DNA from: CBDUMN01 sp965368335
GTDB lineage: Bacteria; Pseudomonadota; Alphaproteobacteria; Rhodospirillales; JAPHRK01
Assembly (NCBI GenBank): GCA_965368335.1
Contig: CBDUMN010000003.1
Span: 3,884-67,883, forward strand
Reading direction: 5' to 3'
Length of the DNA: 64,000 bases
Translations under genes and position numbers: made by a program
Notes under the pieces: generated by a model
The model's database searches: none
The model's input: the letters and a program-made list of their open reading frames with translations, nothing else
What the model was told of the DNA's origin: nothing
Part shown: positions 35,649-44,950 of the stretch, in pieces
Numbering within the stretch: the stretch's first letter is position 1
Layout: each line of letters starts with the position of its first letter

Positions 35649-36377
35649 TCATGATCCGCCCAAATTGGCGTTTTTCTGCCAATCAGGCTTACTGCCGAGG
35701 ATCATTTCGGCCATGGCAAAATCTTCTGGCTCGTCGATATCGATTGATTCCAACTTGTCCAACTCGAACAGGACAATCTTACCACCAAGACGACAACCTG
35801 TTTTTCTCAACAGTTCCGTTTTGAAAATGAAGATCGAGCCATTCTCCTGAAATAATTTGAGCGCCTCAGGTAAATTCTGGCGCATTGGACGATCTAAATA
35901 GTCAAACTCAGCCTGTGCGTCATCAGGGCTCCGCCAAAGGAATGGCGGATCCAATGGGGAAACCGAGACCAACGAATCCGCGCCCGTTTTCTCAAAGCGG
36001 CTTAGCGCTTGAACCAGCCGCTCCGGATGGCGGCAGGGAGATGTTGGCTGCAGCAAAACAACGACATCAGGTAGATACCCCTCGTTCGACTCGTACCAGT
36101 CAAGAGCATGTAAGAGGGCGAGCTCTGTCGGAGCATTATCGGTCGCCAACTCAGTTGGGCGAAGAAATGGCGCCTCGGCCCCCATAGCCAAAGCAATGGA
36201 CTGAATATCAGGGCTATCCGTCGTCACCACGACCCTGCCGGGCAAATGACTATTGAGAGCAATCCCTATAGACCAAGCAATCAGAGGCTTCCCCAGAAGC
36301 AACTTGGTATTTTTACCGGGTATGCCCTTTGAGCCTCCTCGCGCAGGAATAATACAGATGCATTCAGTCACAGCCAC
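35649..36377 (-). CDS. neuA: CMP-nonulosonate synthetase (acylneuraminate cytidylyltransferase)
   Basis: 242 residues, GTG start (another GTG two codons in). The N-terminal CTP-binding loop IPARGGSKGIPGKN and VLLQPTSPCRHPE are family hallmarks. The enzyme joins CMP to sialic, legionaminic or a related nine-carbon acid in the cytosol, forming the donor for transfer. It is 42 bases upstream of the NeuB fusion on the same strand, so the two likely form an operon. Sequence alone does not separate LegF from NeuA. Confidence 0.88.
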   Translation of the reverse strand: MAVTECICIIPARGGSKGIPGKNTKLLLGKPLIAWSIGIALNSHLPGRVVVTTDSPDIQSIALAMGAEAPFLRPTELATDNAPTELALLHALDWYESNEGYLPDVVVLLQPTSPCRHPERLVQALSRFEKTGADSLVSVSPLDPPFLWRSPDDAQAEFDYLDRPMRQNLPEALKLFQENGSIFIFKTELLRKTGCRLGGKIVLFELDKLESIDIDEPEDFAMAEMILGSKPDWQKNANLGGS

Positions 36378-36534
36378 AAGCTTCCCGATTTAGACACAAG
36401 CTCTCTATTTTGGCGGTATTTGGTTAATATTTTCGTAGCCTTGATCTCTCCCCCCAAAACCAGACAATCGGGTTGTTCACAGTCCTGATTCTGCGCTAGA
36501 ATCTCTTAGTTTTTTTGATCAGGGATAAGTTGGA

Positions 36535-37818
36535 ATGACCGTCAAGGAACAAGCTCCGCCCTCTTCAAGCGATGTTCAACGGCTGGAAGAGCGCATTGCC
36601 GAGCTTGAGGGAAAACTTGAGAATGTAACCCAATCCGCCCATAACGACATTACTCACTTTAAGCAGCAAGTTATGGCTGGCCACTCCGCCTACGCAAAAA
36701 AAACTGAAAGCCATACCAAATTTATTGAAGGCTTATCGGGAGCAATAGACTCCCACTTAAAGCAAGATCATCGAGCGCTTCAGCATATTTTCAATTATAT
36801 CGGCGACCGTTTCGACTATATGCGAATGGACCCCTTTGACATTTTGATTGTTGGAGAAGGGTTTGAGCATGTCACTGGAGGCTTGGTCTCCATTCGAAAC
36901 TATTACCGCCAATCACTTGAAGAAAAAAATATCAAGGTGCATTTACTGCCCACCAAAGAAATCAATAAGTGGGACGCCTGGATTTTATCACGCAAGGCTA
37001 AATACCTAATCGTCAACAGCCTTGGCACGCTATATCAACGCAGCACCTTTTCTCTATTAGACAGTTTCAAGGAAACTTGGATTTACCTGCATGAGACCGA
37101 CTGGACAATCCGGGCCTTCGAAGAAGTCGACAATATTAAGTACGAGCGGTTTAGAAAGATTGCCCCCAAACACGGTTTTCTCTGTGTTTCGAAGAAACAA
37201 GAGCAATATCTCAAAGATCGCTTTGGCATCACCAAAACTCATGTGATTGGAGAGTGCAGCGCGCCTTTCCGCATTCCCCCTCGGGAAGAGCTAATTAAGA
37301 AACAGAAAGCCAATCAGCCGGCCAATATCTTGATGATTGGCTCAATCCAGCGACGAAAAGGCGCCTCCTTTTACTCTCTGACTGCAGAAATGGCTTTCAA
37401 ACAACAAAAATCATGGATTTTCTCTTGGATTGGCCCCGGCCCCGTCGATAACGTTTATATGTCACAAGGGGTCAAATGGCTGGGCGTTCAAAAAGACGAA
37501 CAGCTCAACCGCTCCCTACGGGAAGCCGATGTGTTTTTTCTATCGTCAATCGATGACCCATTCCCCCTTTGCGTTCTTGAAGCCATTAGAGAGGGAAAGC
37601 GGATCGTCGTTTATCGGGATGTGGGAAGCACCGAAATCATTGAAGGGCTTCCCGGCTGCGCCATCTACGACGAACACACGCCGGAAGCGGCCCTCGCCGC
37701 CATCGACAAAGTACTCTCCGAAGAAGTTGACCTCGATGCTTACGAAGAAATCTGCCAAAAATACGTCGACACCAAAGTCTTTTACCACAGGATCAATGAA
37801 GTCCTCGGCCTGGAATAG
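36535..37818 (+). CDS. Glycosyltransferase, GT4-like, with coiled-coil N-terminus
   Basis: 427 residues. The first 80 residues are helical and polar (VQRLEERIAELEGKLENV), read as a coiled coil. The rest is a GT-B transferase: VGEGFEHVTGGLVSIRNYYR for the N-lobe, NILMIGSIQRRKGASFYS for the C-lobe start, and ADVFFLSSIDDPFPLCVLEA with the E-x7-E-like donor loop of GT4. Donor and acceptor are unknown. It stands alone on the plus strand between minus-strand genes (13 bases to the next gene). Confidence 0.75.
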   Translation: MTVKEQAPPSSSDVQRLEERIAELEGKLENVTQSAHNDITHFKQQVMAGHSAYAKKTESHTKFIEGLSGAIDSHLKQDHRALQHIFNYIGDRFDYMRMDPFDILIVGEGFEHVTGGLVSIRNYYRQSLEEKNIKVHLLPTKEINKWDAWILSRKAKYLIVNSLGTLYQRSTFSLLDSFKETWIYLHETDWTIRAFEEVDNIKYERFRKIAPKHGFLCVSKKQEQYLKDRFGITKTHVIGECSAPFRIPPREELIKKQKANQPANILMIGSIQRRKGASFYSLTAEMAFKQQKSWIFSWIGPGPVDNVYMSQGVKWLGVQKDEQLNRSLREADVFFLSSIDDPFPLCVLEAIREGKRIVVYRDVGSTEIIEGLPGCAIYDEHTPEAALAAIDKVLSEEVDLDAYEEICQKYVDTKVFYHRINEVLGLE

Positions 37819-37831
37819 GCCCGCCGAAGGG

Positions 37832-39070
37832 TTAGGCTGGTTGTAAGGACGTTTTTTCTTCTTCTGTTTGAAGGATATGGCTAGCAAAGCTGGTGAAAAC
37901 GTAATCTAGTTGGGCATCGAGCATGAGATGCCGATAGACAGGCTCGAAAATATCATCGGCCAAAATAACGAAATTTGGTTTTCTTTCGCGGAGGCAGCGG
38001 TCAATCTCACTCCGACTGAACCCGCCGTCACTCCCACGTTCACGGATAATCGCCATTCCCTCGACAGAGACGTCGTTTCTCTTCAATAGGCGCATAATAG
38101 GGTGGGCCCATTCAGGACTCGAAATAACCAGAGCCCGATCCTTTTCGGTCTTGCCGTTGCGTAAAAAATTTAGATCATTCTCCACGGCTTTCTCAATCTG
38201 GTTTTTCCGGTCCACCTCAAGGTTTGCCAAAATTTGCTTCCGATCCGCCTCACAAGCCTCCTTATACTCGGGCGCAAAACCGCCAATTTCTTCCCGAGTG
38301 AACAGGAATTTAGCTCTAAGAGTTTGTTTGTTTACATTTATGGAGTGGGCATGGATGAACCCATGGTAGGCCATAATCTCACGCCAACCATCCAGCTGCA
38401 GCCATATTGAATGATCGGCGCCCATGCCTGAGCGCGGATGCCGATATTTCTTATTATCATCGATTTCTTCGATTTTAGCTGGCTCGCGATACCAAAAGGT
38501 TTTTAGATTATGACCGTTGAATGTCACATCCTGTCTCGGCACAACAACGCTGGCGAAATTCGATGAGGCAAGCTCATCTTCGGTGTCAGGAGCAAAGTGG
38601 GAATCTATATAGATCGCCGTAGAGGTATTCCGTCCAAGCGCATCAAGAAAACCAATCGGGTCTGTAAGGTGATAGAGAATTCCAGCGGCAAAGGCGCCGT
38701 CCGCTTTTGGGATTGCACTAAAATCGAGAATATTTGCGGTCTGAATACTGACCCGATCCATCCCCAGAATTTCAGCAAGAAAGCGGCCTCTACGGGCCGA
38801 ATGATCCCGCCCTTCAAGTCCAATGACTCTATCGCCATCACGTCCCAAATTAAGGCACGTCACACCCTCATTGCAGCCCAGATCCATAAAGGTTATAGCG
38901 GCATCCGGCCCCATCAATTTTCGAGTGTAGAAACGCAAAATGGTTTCCCGCCGATTGCTATTGAAGTCTTTCTCCAATGCCATATCGGGATAGATTGACC
39001 CATCCGGCAATTGGATCGCCTCAACTGAGTTTGAGGGACCAAGCCTGTATTTTTCGTCATATTCTACCAA
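37832..39070 (-). CDS. SAM-dependent methyltransferase with C-terminal extension
   Basis: 412 residues, start codon TTG (with AGAGG upstream). Residues 58-180 hold a class I methyltransferase: FMDLGCNEGVTCLNLGR as SAM loop, VIGLEGRDHSARRG as motif II, and AAGILYHLTDPIGFLDAL. The C-terminal 110 residues (LNFLRNGKTEKDRALVISSP, FVILADDIFEPVYRHL) form a second alpha/beta unit of unknown role. It probably methylates a glycan or lipid-linked sugar. It lies 70 bases from the B12 radical SAM gene, same direction. Confidence 0.75.
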   Translation of the reverse strand: MVEYDEKYRLGPSNSVEAIQLPDGSIYPDMALEKDFNSNRRETILRFYTRKLMGPDAAITFMDLGCNEGVTCLNLGRDGDRVIGLEGRDHSARRGRFLAEILGMDRVSIQTANILDFSAIPKADGAFAAGILYHLTDPIGFLDALGRNTSTAIYIDSHFAPDTEDELASSNFASVVVPRQDVTFNGHNLKTFWYREPAKIEEIDDNKKYRHPRSGMGADHSIWLQLDGWREIMAYHGFIHAHSINVNKQTLRAKFLFTREEIGGFAPEYKEACEADRKQILANLEVDRKNQIEKAVENDLNFLRNGKTEKDRALVISSPEWAHPIMRLLKRNDVSVEGMAIIRERGSDGGFSRSEIDRCLRERKPNFVILADDIFEPVYRHLMLDAQLDYVFTSFASHILQTEEEKTSLQPA

Positions 39071-39140
39071 GACGCCCTACCTCTATAAGCTGGAAAGGAA
39101 AAACTATTGTAATATCAGGGCATCATCTAGCCTAAATGAT

Positions 39141-40658
39141 TTAGGCGGTTTCTTGATATTTTTCAGCATACTCTTCCTTAAGCTCACCCCAGATTCTGTC
39201 CCCTTCCGGGGTCAGGGCTTCCGCCCGCTCGATATCTTTCCAGCGCTCTTCCGGAAACTTTAGGTAGAGGTTGAAAGTTCGGGCCTTGCCGTGAATTTGC
39301 TCTCGTGTGAACTGAGGCATTTCAAGGATCGAGTCGTCTAAGTTGGGCGGAGCGAGAACATTCGGATCTTTCAGGAAACCGTGCATGATCGAAAGCTTAC
39401 GCAGCGGTGTGCCAAAGAAGGGGGTGAAAATCGAGCAACTTGAGGTATGCGCCCCGAGCGCTCTATTCAGGCGCACCGTATCCATATGCAGTTCCGGCGT
39501 CTCTAGCGGAAAGCCAACGATATTGTTGCAGCCGTATTGGACGCCATATTTCTTGAGCATCTGAACGTTATCGATAGCCTTTTGATTGGAATATTTGCGG
39601 TTAATCACCTCGGCACGGAACTGTTCATTGCCGTGCTCCACTCCCATACCCAATCGGTCCAGCCCGACCGAAACCAGCTTCTGAAGCTTATATTCGTTTA
39701 GGGTTGTCGGATAAGACTGGGCAAAGAAGGGGGTGCGGAATTCAGCGTATGCCTCGCAAAACTCATCAATCTCGGCCTTCGAATAAGCAAGGAAATTGTC
39801 CGCCCAGAAAAACAGGTATTCCGCTTTCATCTCCTTAACAAAATACTCCACATCCTCCATGACGCGGGGAATGGATTTTTTACGGAAATAGCGCGCGCCA
39901 GTTTCAGCCTTATAGGTCTCATCCTGCAATGGCGAATTACAGAAGGTGCATTTCAAAGGACAACCGCGATGGGTCTCCACCGGAAACATCCGATAAACCT
40001 TGCCCGCCATGGCTCGATAAAAGCGAGTATCGTCGAAAACAGAGGCATCGAACCGCGGCAGATCATCCATTTCGACGGCGGCCTGGAGCTTACCCCGAAT
40101 AATGTTGCCATCTTTGTCCTTAACCCACATACCCGACAAATCGGATATATCTCTCCCCTGAACCAACCGCTCAACCAAGGGAACGATAACCGGCTCCCCC
40201 TCACCGACGCATATAGCGTCAACCTCTGGGAAGTTAATGGCGACCTCCGGCGCATAAGTTGGGAACACTCCCCCCAAAATGTGGGGTTTGCCCAAATCAC
40301 GAACGGCGGCTAGAAGATCGCGTGTTAGCTGGGCGGTGCTCTCCAAAGCTGAAGCCAAGATCACGTCTGGGTTATAATCTCGAACCTCCTTGCGGAAAGC
40401 CTCATAGACGTTTCCGTAGGTGGCGAAAGTGATGCCGCGTCTCTTGAGTTCCTTCTCATAAGGCGAGACGATAAGATTTTCCTGCATTTTCCGGTCAAAA
40501 TTCGAGAAGTCTTCCGACATATCAAAAAATGTCGTATCGAAAAACCGCATCTCGACGCCATGTTGCTTGAAAATCGAGCTGAACAACGCAACCACTGGCT
40601 GGACCAGAGACATTTGGCGCGGATTGGGATTGATGAACATCACTTTGATATTGGCCAT
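39141..40658 (-). CDS. B12-binding-domain radical SAM enzyme
   Basis: 505 residues from ATG 40658, which has GAGGAG about seven bases upstream (the frame is open to 40709). An N-terminal cobalamin-binding-type Rossmann domain (IKVMFINPNPRQMSLVQPVV, PHILGGVFPTYAPEVA) is followed by radical SAM Cys-x3-Cys-x2-Cys (THRGCPLKCTFCNSPLQ). The typical DxHxxG of cobalamin binders is not obvious, so the cofactor may be missing. Such enzymes methylate unactivated carbons or do other radical chemistry. With the adjacent oxygenase and methyltransferases it suggests glycan or lipid decoration. No feature is seen in the 225 bases upstream except a GC-rich hairpin (40814-40826). Confidence 0.82.
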   Translation of the reverse strand: MANIKVMFINPNPRQMSLVQPVVALFSSIFKQHGVEMRFFDTTFFDMSEDFSNFDRKMQENLIVSPYEKELKRRGITFATYGNVYEAFRKEVRDYNPDVILASALESTAQLTRDLLAAVRDLGKPHILGGVFPTYAPEVAINFPEVDAICVGEGEPVIVPLVERLVQGRDISDLSGMWVKDKDGNIIRGKLQAAVEMDDLPRFDASVFDDTRFYRAMAGKVYRMFPVETHRGCPLKCTFCNSPLQDETYKAETGARYFRKKSIPRVMEDVEYFVKEMKAEYLFFWADNFLAYSKAEIDEFCEAYAEFRTPFFAQSYPTTLNEYKLQKLVSVGLDRLGMGVEHGNEQFRAEVINRKYSNQKAIDNVQMLKKYGVQYGCNNIVGFPLETPELHMDTVRLNRALGAHTSSCSIFTPFFGTPLRKLSIMHGFLKDPNVLAPPNLDDSILEMPQFTREQIHGKARTFNLYLKFPEERWKDIERAEALTPEGDRIWGELKEEYAEKYQETA

Positions 40659-40883
40659 AGGATTCTCCTCATTAGCCAGTTTCAAGGCTATCGACCGACC
40701 GTCAGTCATCCTTCTGGATATGAACCAGCCTTGAATCTTATGTTCCGGTATATGGTAAACCTAAAAATAGATATCAAGGCGGCGACAACGGAGTTGGCCG
40801 ATAGCTAGCGCCTGGCGGCCACCGCCGATCCAGACAAGCACAGAGTAGCTTAGCGACTCATTCTTGAGAGAATCTTAAAAGGC

Positions 40884-41774
40884 CTACTTACCGTTTTTTA
40901 GCCCATCGATCATGTAGACTAAAATATACCTTTCATGCCCCTGTTCCTGATACCACCCCCGGTGGGCTCCGGCCTGATCGGAGAGTATTAAGGCACCCTT
41001 TTTGGCCAACGCATGAACCCTTCTTGCACGGTTAAAAAACTCATAGAAGGCATAGATACAGCCCGTACGATCGCCAATTTTCTTATTGATGGCACGCAGC
41101 TTTTCTTCCTTGTGAGTCCCTAGAGCATAGGAGTAGGGGCCATCGTCGACGGTCTCCACGTCGGTTAGGTAGACGAAGGCTTTTAACCCTCCATAGGCCC
41201 GGTCGTAATGCCACCCGGCGCAATCGCCCATCGAGCGACGCAAATAAAGATTGGGATTATCAAAACACCACTCCCGATCATCATAACCACTAATGATCGC
41301 CGGAATGAAAGAGCCGGGGCCATGCTCTTCTACAATTTCCTTACTTTCTTCGGACAACAACCGATGGACATTAAAAATATCGATAAATCCAACATCAGGC
41401 ACAGCCCGTACGTTAATGCCGGCAACACCTTCCTTGTCCCGCATTTCGGCATACCCCGGCGCAATGTTTTTTGGCGAGATAAACACACGTTCATCGGAAA
41501 ATTCTTTATCGCCGTTAATGGGCTCGTCGTACTCCGCAAGCGCCGTATCGACTTCCTCCCTGAGTTTGGCGACCTTATCCTCTGTCATAAAATTTTCTAC
41601 GACGACAAAGCCATGGTCCAAAAAAGCCTGTTTGATGCCCATGAAGAACCCATTTTCAGCACGCCTCTCCCAATCGTAAACATAAGGCGTATCCTTTAAC
41701 GGCTCACAACCCGCCATCTCCTCAAAGGCGATATCCATCACTTCAAAAAGATCGTCGGTTGAAAGGGTTCTCAT
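40884..41774 (-). CDS. Phytanoyl-CoA dioxygenase (PhyH) family oxygenase
   Basis: 296 residues. The Fe(II)-binding His-x-Asp is in AGWHYDRAYGG and the distal His in GAHRGWYQ, with VFLT-like strands between (KAFVYLTDVETVDDGPYSY). PhyH enzymes use 2-oxoglutarate and O2 to hydroxylate lipids, sugars or small metabolites. Here a glycan substrate is plausible. Its ATG overlaps the upstream stop by four bases, so it is translated with the methyltransferase before it. Confidence 0.82.
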   Translation of the reverse strand: MRTLSTDDLFEVMDIAFEEMAGCEPLKDTPYVYDWERRAENGFFMGIKQAFLDHGFVVVENFMTEDKVAKLREEVDTALAEYDEPINGDKEFSDERVFISPKNIAPGYAEMRDKEGVAGINVRAVPDVGFIDIFNVHRLLSEESKEIVEEHGPGSFIPAIISGYDDREWCFDNPNLYLRRSMGDCAGWHYDRAYGGLKAFVYLTDVETVDDGPYSYALGTHKEEKLRAINKKIGDRTGCIYAFYEFFNRARRVHALAKKGALILSDQAGAHRGWYQEQGHERYILVYMIDGLKNGK

Positions 41775-43543
41775 TCCTCTTTCCCTCTTGCTTGATTATT
41801 TTTAACAAGGATTTGGTCACGCCGTTGTTTGAATTTCTCAATATCACCGCCCGTCGGCTTTGGAATCTCGGGAACCGTACCGGGGACCGGAGCCGTTTGC
41901 CGCTTTTTCGAAACCAAAAGGCTGGTAATTCCAACCCCCCCAATACTTTCGCCAGGGATGTTTTTTTGCTGGATAAAATTATGGCGGCGGAAGCCATGGG
42001 TAGTTGCCGCCTCTTCAATAAGCCAGGAAACGAAACCGTCTTCGCCCCCTTTAATCAAAACAATCGAAGCTTCTTCAATGGGGCCTTCCATTAGGTTACG
42101 CACGATGGCTTCATCCGTGCCTCCCTCACCAAAAACCAGAACACTTGGCTGCTCGACAAGTCGAACTCCAGCCAAGTCCTGCTCCAGACACTCGATTTCA
42201 GATCTACTTAAGAAATTGGAGAAGTGGCTCCAATAGCCATTTTTACTGGATTTTTTAAGGCCATACTCACCAGCCGGGGCAAGAAAAAGCCTGACCTTCT
42301 TGAGCAAATCCGGCCGCTCCGAAAGATACATCAGCAGCCAAGTGGCAATTTCGGGATTGGAGAGCACCGAATAGCAAAAACCGACATGCTGCGCCCACCA
42401 GAGAGTTTCTCTCCCATCCCCGTAAACCAATAAAGTATCGGTTGGCAAGAGATGCCGCCCTAACCAGTCAAGGGCGGGTAGCGCATGTTCCGGCACATCA
42501 AAGGCAACCCGATGGCGCTCTGAAGCAGAGAACCGATCAACAAGTGATTCCACCGGCTGGTTCAACTCACCCGGCTTGAATTTGCTCTTACCGCCAGTGG
42601 CGGCGTCTTTTTCTATTTTCTCAGCTTCATTGAGCCTCGCGTGAAGTTCAAAAACTTGGCGGCTCAACTTCTCAATCAATGGCTCGGCCATTTCCGGCAG
42701 GAACGACATTGGCTCAACCAAAGGCACTCCCGGTTTGCGCTGGAAAAGCGAACGGATGTAAACCCCTTTACCAGTCGGGTCGTCAATGGCGGCAAAATCA
42801 AGCGCCACCCCTTTGCCTATCACGTCAGTAGCCGGGTTGCCATCCACCCGCAGCGCTTTCTCTTCCAGCCAATCGAAGTTACCGCAAAGGCTCGAAAGGG
42901 TTTTCGGTGAAAAGAAATTGATATGGCCGTGTCCATAGCGTCGTCCGCCAGGCTTCCGCCCAACCATTTCAACGACCTCTTCCTCATTAGGCACCTCGAT
43001 ATAGAGATGCCCCCCCTCTTTAAGCAAAGGAGAAAGACGGGCAATCCAATATGAAGGAGGATAAACATGCTCTAACACATGCGATAACGTTACGAGATCG
43101 AACGCACCATCCAGATCGCCCGAAAACAGGGTCTCACTTTCCAAACGACTGACACCGTTGATCCCATCAATCATCTTTTGGAGCTTCTTGTCCTCTTCGA
43201 CAGCCGTGACTTCAGCCCCCACTTCTTTCAAAAAGAGAGAGAGAGTTCCATATCCGGCGCCGAAATCGAGCACCTTCAAGCCCGTGAGAGGGGCTCCATT
43301 CTTTTGAATGAAATCAGCCTGCTGCCTAGCCCGAAGGAGCATAAACTGCAGGCGTTGCGCCGTTCCTAGCTCATTTTGGGAAGAGCGATAATCGTCACTA
43401 TAATACCGGTTCAGAACAGCCCCGGAGACAAAAGATATTTGGATGAACCCACAATTATTACACTTGAGAAGGTCTGCACCAAAATCAGGATGTGGCCAAA
43501 GTGTCTGATGATTTGTTTCTCCACAAACTTCACATTGGCTCAT
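41771..43543 (-). CDS. Zinc-ribbon methyltransferase with large C-terminal domain
   Basis: 590 residues. The first 45 have four Cys in pairs (CEVCGETNH and LLKCNNCGFIQ), a zinc-ribbon found in C-methyltransferases of sugar pathways. A class I methyltransferase follows (KVLDFGAGYGTLSLFLKEVG, then LSHVLEHVYPP). The last 250 residues are another alpha/beta domain (LLVYGDGRETLWWAQHVGF, VLVFGEGGTDEAIVR). NDP-sugar C-methyltransferases of this type have about 410 residues and a similar C-terminal Rossmann unit, so this may be a longer relative. Substrate unknown. Confidence 0.75.
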   Translation of the reverse strand: MSQCEVCGETNHQTLWPHPDFGADLLKCNNCGFIQISFVSGAVLNRYYSDDYRSSQNELGTAQRLQFMLLRARQQADFIQKNGAPLTGLKVLDFGAGYGTLSLFLKEVGAEVTAVEEDKKLQKMIDGINGVSRLESETLFSGDLDGAFDLVTLSHVLEHVYPPSYWIARLSPLLKEGGHLYIEVPNEEEVVEMVGRKPGGRRYGHGHINFFSPKTLSSLCGNFDWLEEKALRVDGNPATDVIGKGVALDFAAIDDPTGKGVYIRSLFQRKPGVPLVEPMSFLPEMAEPLIEKLSRQVFELHARLNEAEKIEKDAATGGKSKFKPGELNQPVESLVDRFSASERHRVAFDVPEHALPALDWLGRHLLPTDTLLVYGDGRETLWWAQHVGFCYSVLSNPEIATWLLMYLSERPDLLKKVRLFLAPAGEYGLKKSSKNGYWSHFSNFLSRSEIECLEQDLAGVRLVEQPSVLVFGEGGTDEAIVRNLMEGPIEEASIVLIKGGEDGFVSWLIEEAATTHGFRRHNFIQQKNIPGESIGGVGITSLLVSKKRQTAPVPGTVPEIPKPTGGDIEKFKQRRDQILVKNNQARGKEE

Positions 43544-43715
43544 CTGATCTTTGCTCCCTGTTGATAGCTCTTTCTACCCTTTAACAGCTTACGATAAGGT
43601 TGAAAGCGACCAAAAAAATTATCCGTAGTAGAAAAATATCTCAGATTTTGGGCAGAGCTATTTCTTACTCCATTCTCAAGAACCCTACCCCCACAAGCCC
43701 CGTTTAGCCCATCAA

Positions 43716-44396
43716 TTATAGATGACGCTGCTTCGCAGGGTTTCCATAAACAACGGCGCCCGACGGCACATCCTCAACCACCACAGCGCCACACCCAACG
43801 ACGGCACGGTCACCAAGCGCCAAACCCTGGCGGATAATTGCCCCAGCACCGACAAAGGCTAAACGGCCGACCGTTACACCACCAAGCAAGCAGGCCCGCG
43901 GCGCAATGTGCACATGGTCCCCAACCCGGCAATCATGTTCAACGACAGCCGCCGTATTGACGATGACGTTATCGCCGAGACAACTGTTGGCATTGATGAC
44001 CGCACGCGGAAGCACCACCGTCCCCTCGCCTAACTTTGCAGATGGCGAAACGACCGCGGAATCATGAATGACCGTCAGAGGCGAAAGCCCCGCAGAGATC
44101 GCTTGGGCAAAAAGCTTTTCACGTTGTTGATTATCAATTCCGCCCCCGAGCCCCAACACAAACCAATGAAATCCATTGGCCACAGCGTCGCTTAGCACCT
44201 CGTCACCGCCAATGACAGGCAACCCATGGGCGGCGCCTTGAGCCTGGAGTTTTTTCTTTGAATCGAGAATGGCGGCTGTGCTCAGAAATTCCTTATGGGC
44301 AGAGCTTTGAAAAGCGTCCAGCACCACGCCTGCATGCCCACCACCACCAATGATGACCAGCCGCCCCTTGGAGACCTTGCCGCCGATATCGCCCAT
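43716..44396 (-). CDS. neuD: NeuD/PglD-type sugar O/N-acyltransferase
   Basis: 226 residues. The N-terminal nucleotide-sugar-binding part is RLVIIGGGGHAGVVLDAF, and the C-terminal left-handed beta helix has repeating hexapeptides (PSAKLGEGTVVLPRAVINAN, VEHDCRVGDHVHIAPRA) with the catalytic His in EHDC. NeuD acetylates sialic acid; PglD acetylates UDP-4-amino sugars in Campylobacter. In legionaminic acid synthesis the same role is filled by LegH. Since no other acyltransferase is visible here, it is a candidate for LegH, though NeuD-type O-acetylation is equally possible. The 172 bases downstream of the stop towards 43543 show nothing clear. Confidence 0.82.
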   Translation of the reverse strand: MGDIGGKVSKGRLVIIGGGGHAGVVLDAFQSSAHKEFLSTAAILDSKKKLQAQGAAHGLPVIGGDEVLSDAVANGFHWFVLGLGGGIDNQQREKLFAQAISAGLSPLTVIHDSAVVSPSAKLGEGTVVLPRAVINANSCLGDNVIVNTAAVVEHDCRVGDHVHIAPRACLLGGVTVGRLAFVGAGAIIRQGLALGDRAVVGCGAVVVEDVPSGAVVYGNPAKQRHL

Positions 44397-44414
44397 AATT
44401 TTCCTGGGATCGCC

Positions 44415-44447
44415 AGCCGTTATAATCCACTTAAATAACGGCTGGAA
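44415..44447. other. Perfect hairpin between flaF-like and neuD-like genes
   Basis: CCAGCCGTTA and TAACGGCTGG form a perfect 10-bp inverted repeat with a 13-base AT-rich loop. It lies 12 bases after the flaF-like stop and 19 bases before the neuD-like start. There is no T tract, so it could be a weak terminator, an RNA-processing site or a control element of the downstream gene. Confidence 0.5.
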
Positions 44448-44458
44448 ACCGTTCTAAC

Positions 44459-44803
44459 CTAGCTTCCTTCGAGGAAACCTTCGGAAATTTGGAGATTGAT
44501 ATTGATGAGGGTGTCCAAGGACTCGGAGGGTAATTCGACACCATGTTTCATAACGGTTTCTGCAACGAATTGGCTCAAACGAACCAAGTTCCCTGTTGTT
44601 TCTTCGGAAAGCCCATTGTCTGCCCGTTGCGCCAAAAGCCGAATGGCAATCCAGGTTTCCATGTTCTTTTCAAGCGCCGCCGCGAGCAGTCCTTGATCTT
44701 CCCGGGCATTATCCATCAGAACCGCGGCTTCAGATAACTGGTAAGCACTTTCTTTCGGTGCGTTTTCTTCCATTCCCGCGAAGGCCATTGATTCGTCTGC
44801 CAT
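44459..44803 (-). CDS. FlaF-like protein, second copy
   Basis: 114 residues from ATG 44803, which has AAGGGG eight bases upstream (the frame extends to 44872). The pattern QLSEAAVLMDNARE, LLAAALEKNMETWIAIRL, then SESLDTLININLQISEGF follows that of the FlaF at 57200 (LTQAALRLKAAKE, VLAAVRINWQLWTI, then LDVLININRELAAGL). FlaF works with FlbT to control flagellin mRNA and secretion in alphaproteobacteria. This copy lacks the PREVEAW motif of FlaF and lies among glycan genes, so its role may differ. Confidence 0.7.
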   Translation of the reverse strand: MADESMAFAGMEENAPKESAYQLSEAAVLMDNAREDQGLLAAALEKNMETWIAIRLLAQRADNGLSEETTGNLVRLSQFVAETVMKHGVELPSESLDTLININLQISEGFLEGS

Positions 44804-44950
44804 ACTGACACCCCTTCCTATTAATGCCGTGTCCGGCCCACCTGTTTCACTGGCCGTCACGATACGCCGCACGATGCGGGATCAATCGACCATTACACGA
44901 GGTAGTTTACCTGATTCCTATGGCAAATCAACGCTCTCGCAAACTATCGA

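Noticed and set aside
40814..40826. GC-rich hairpin GGCGG-CCA-CCGCC as terminator after the PhyH gene
   Set aside because: It is short, 58 bases downstream and without a T tract; chance is likely.
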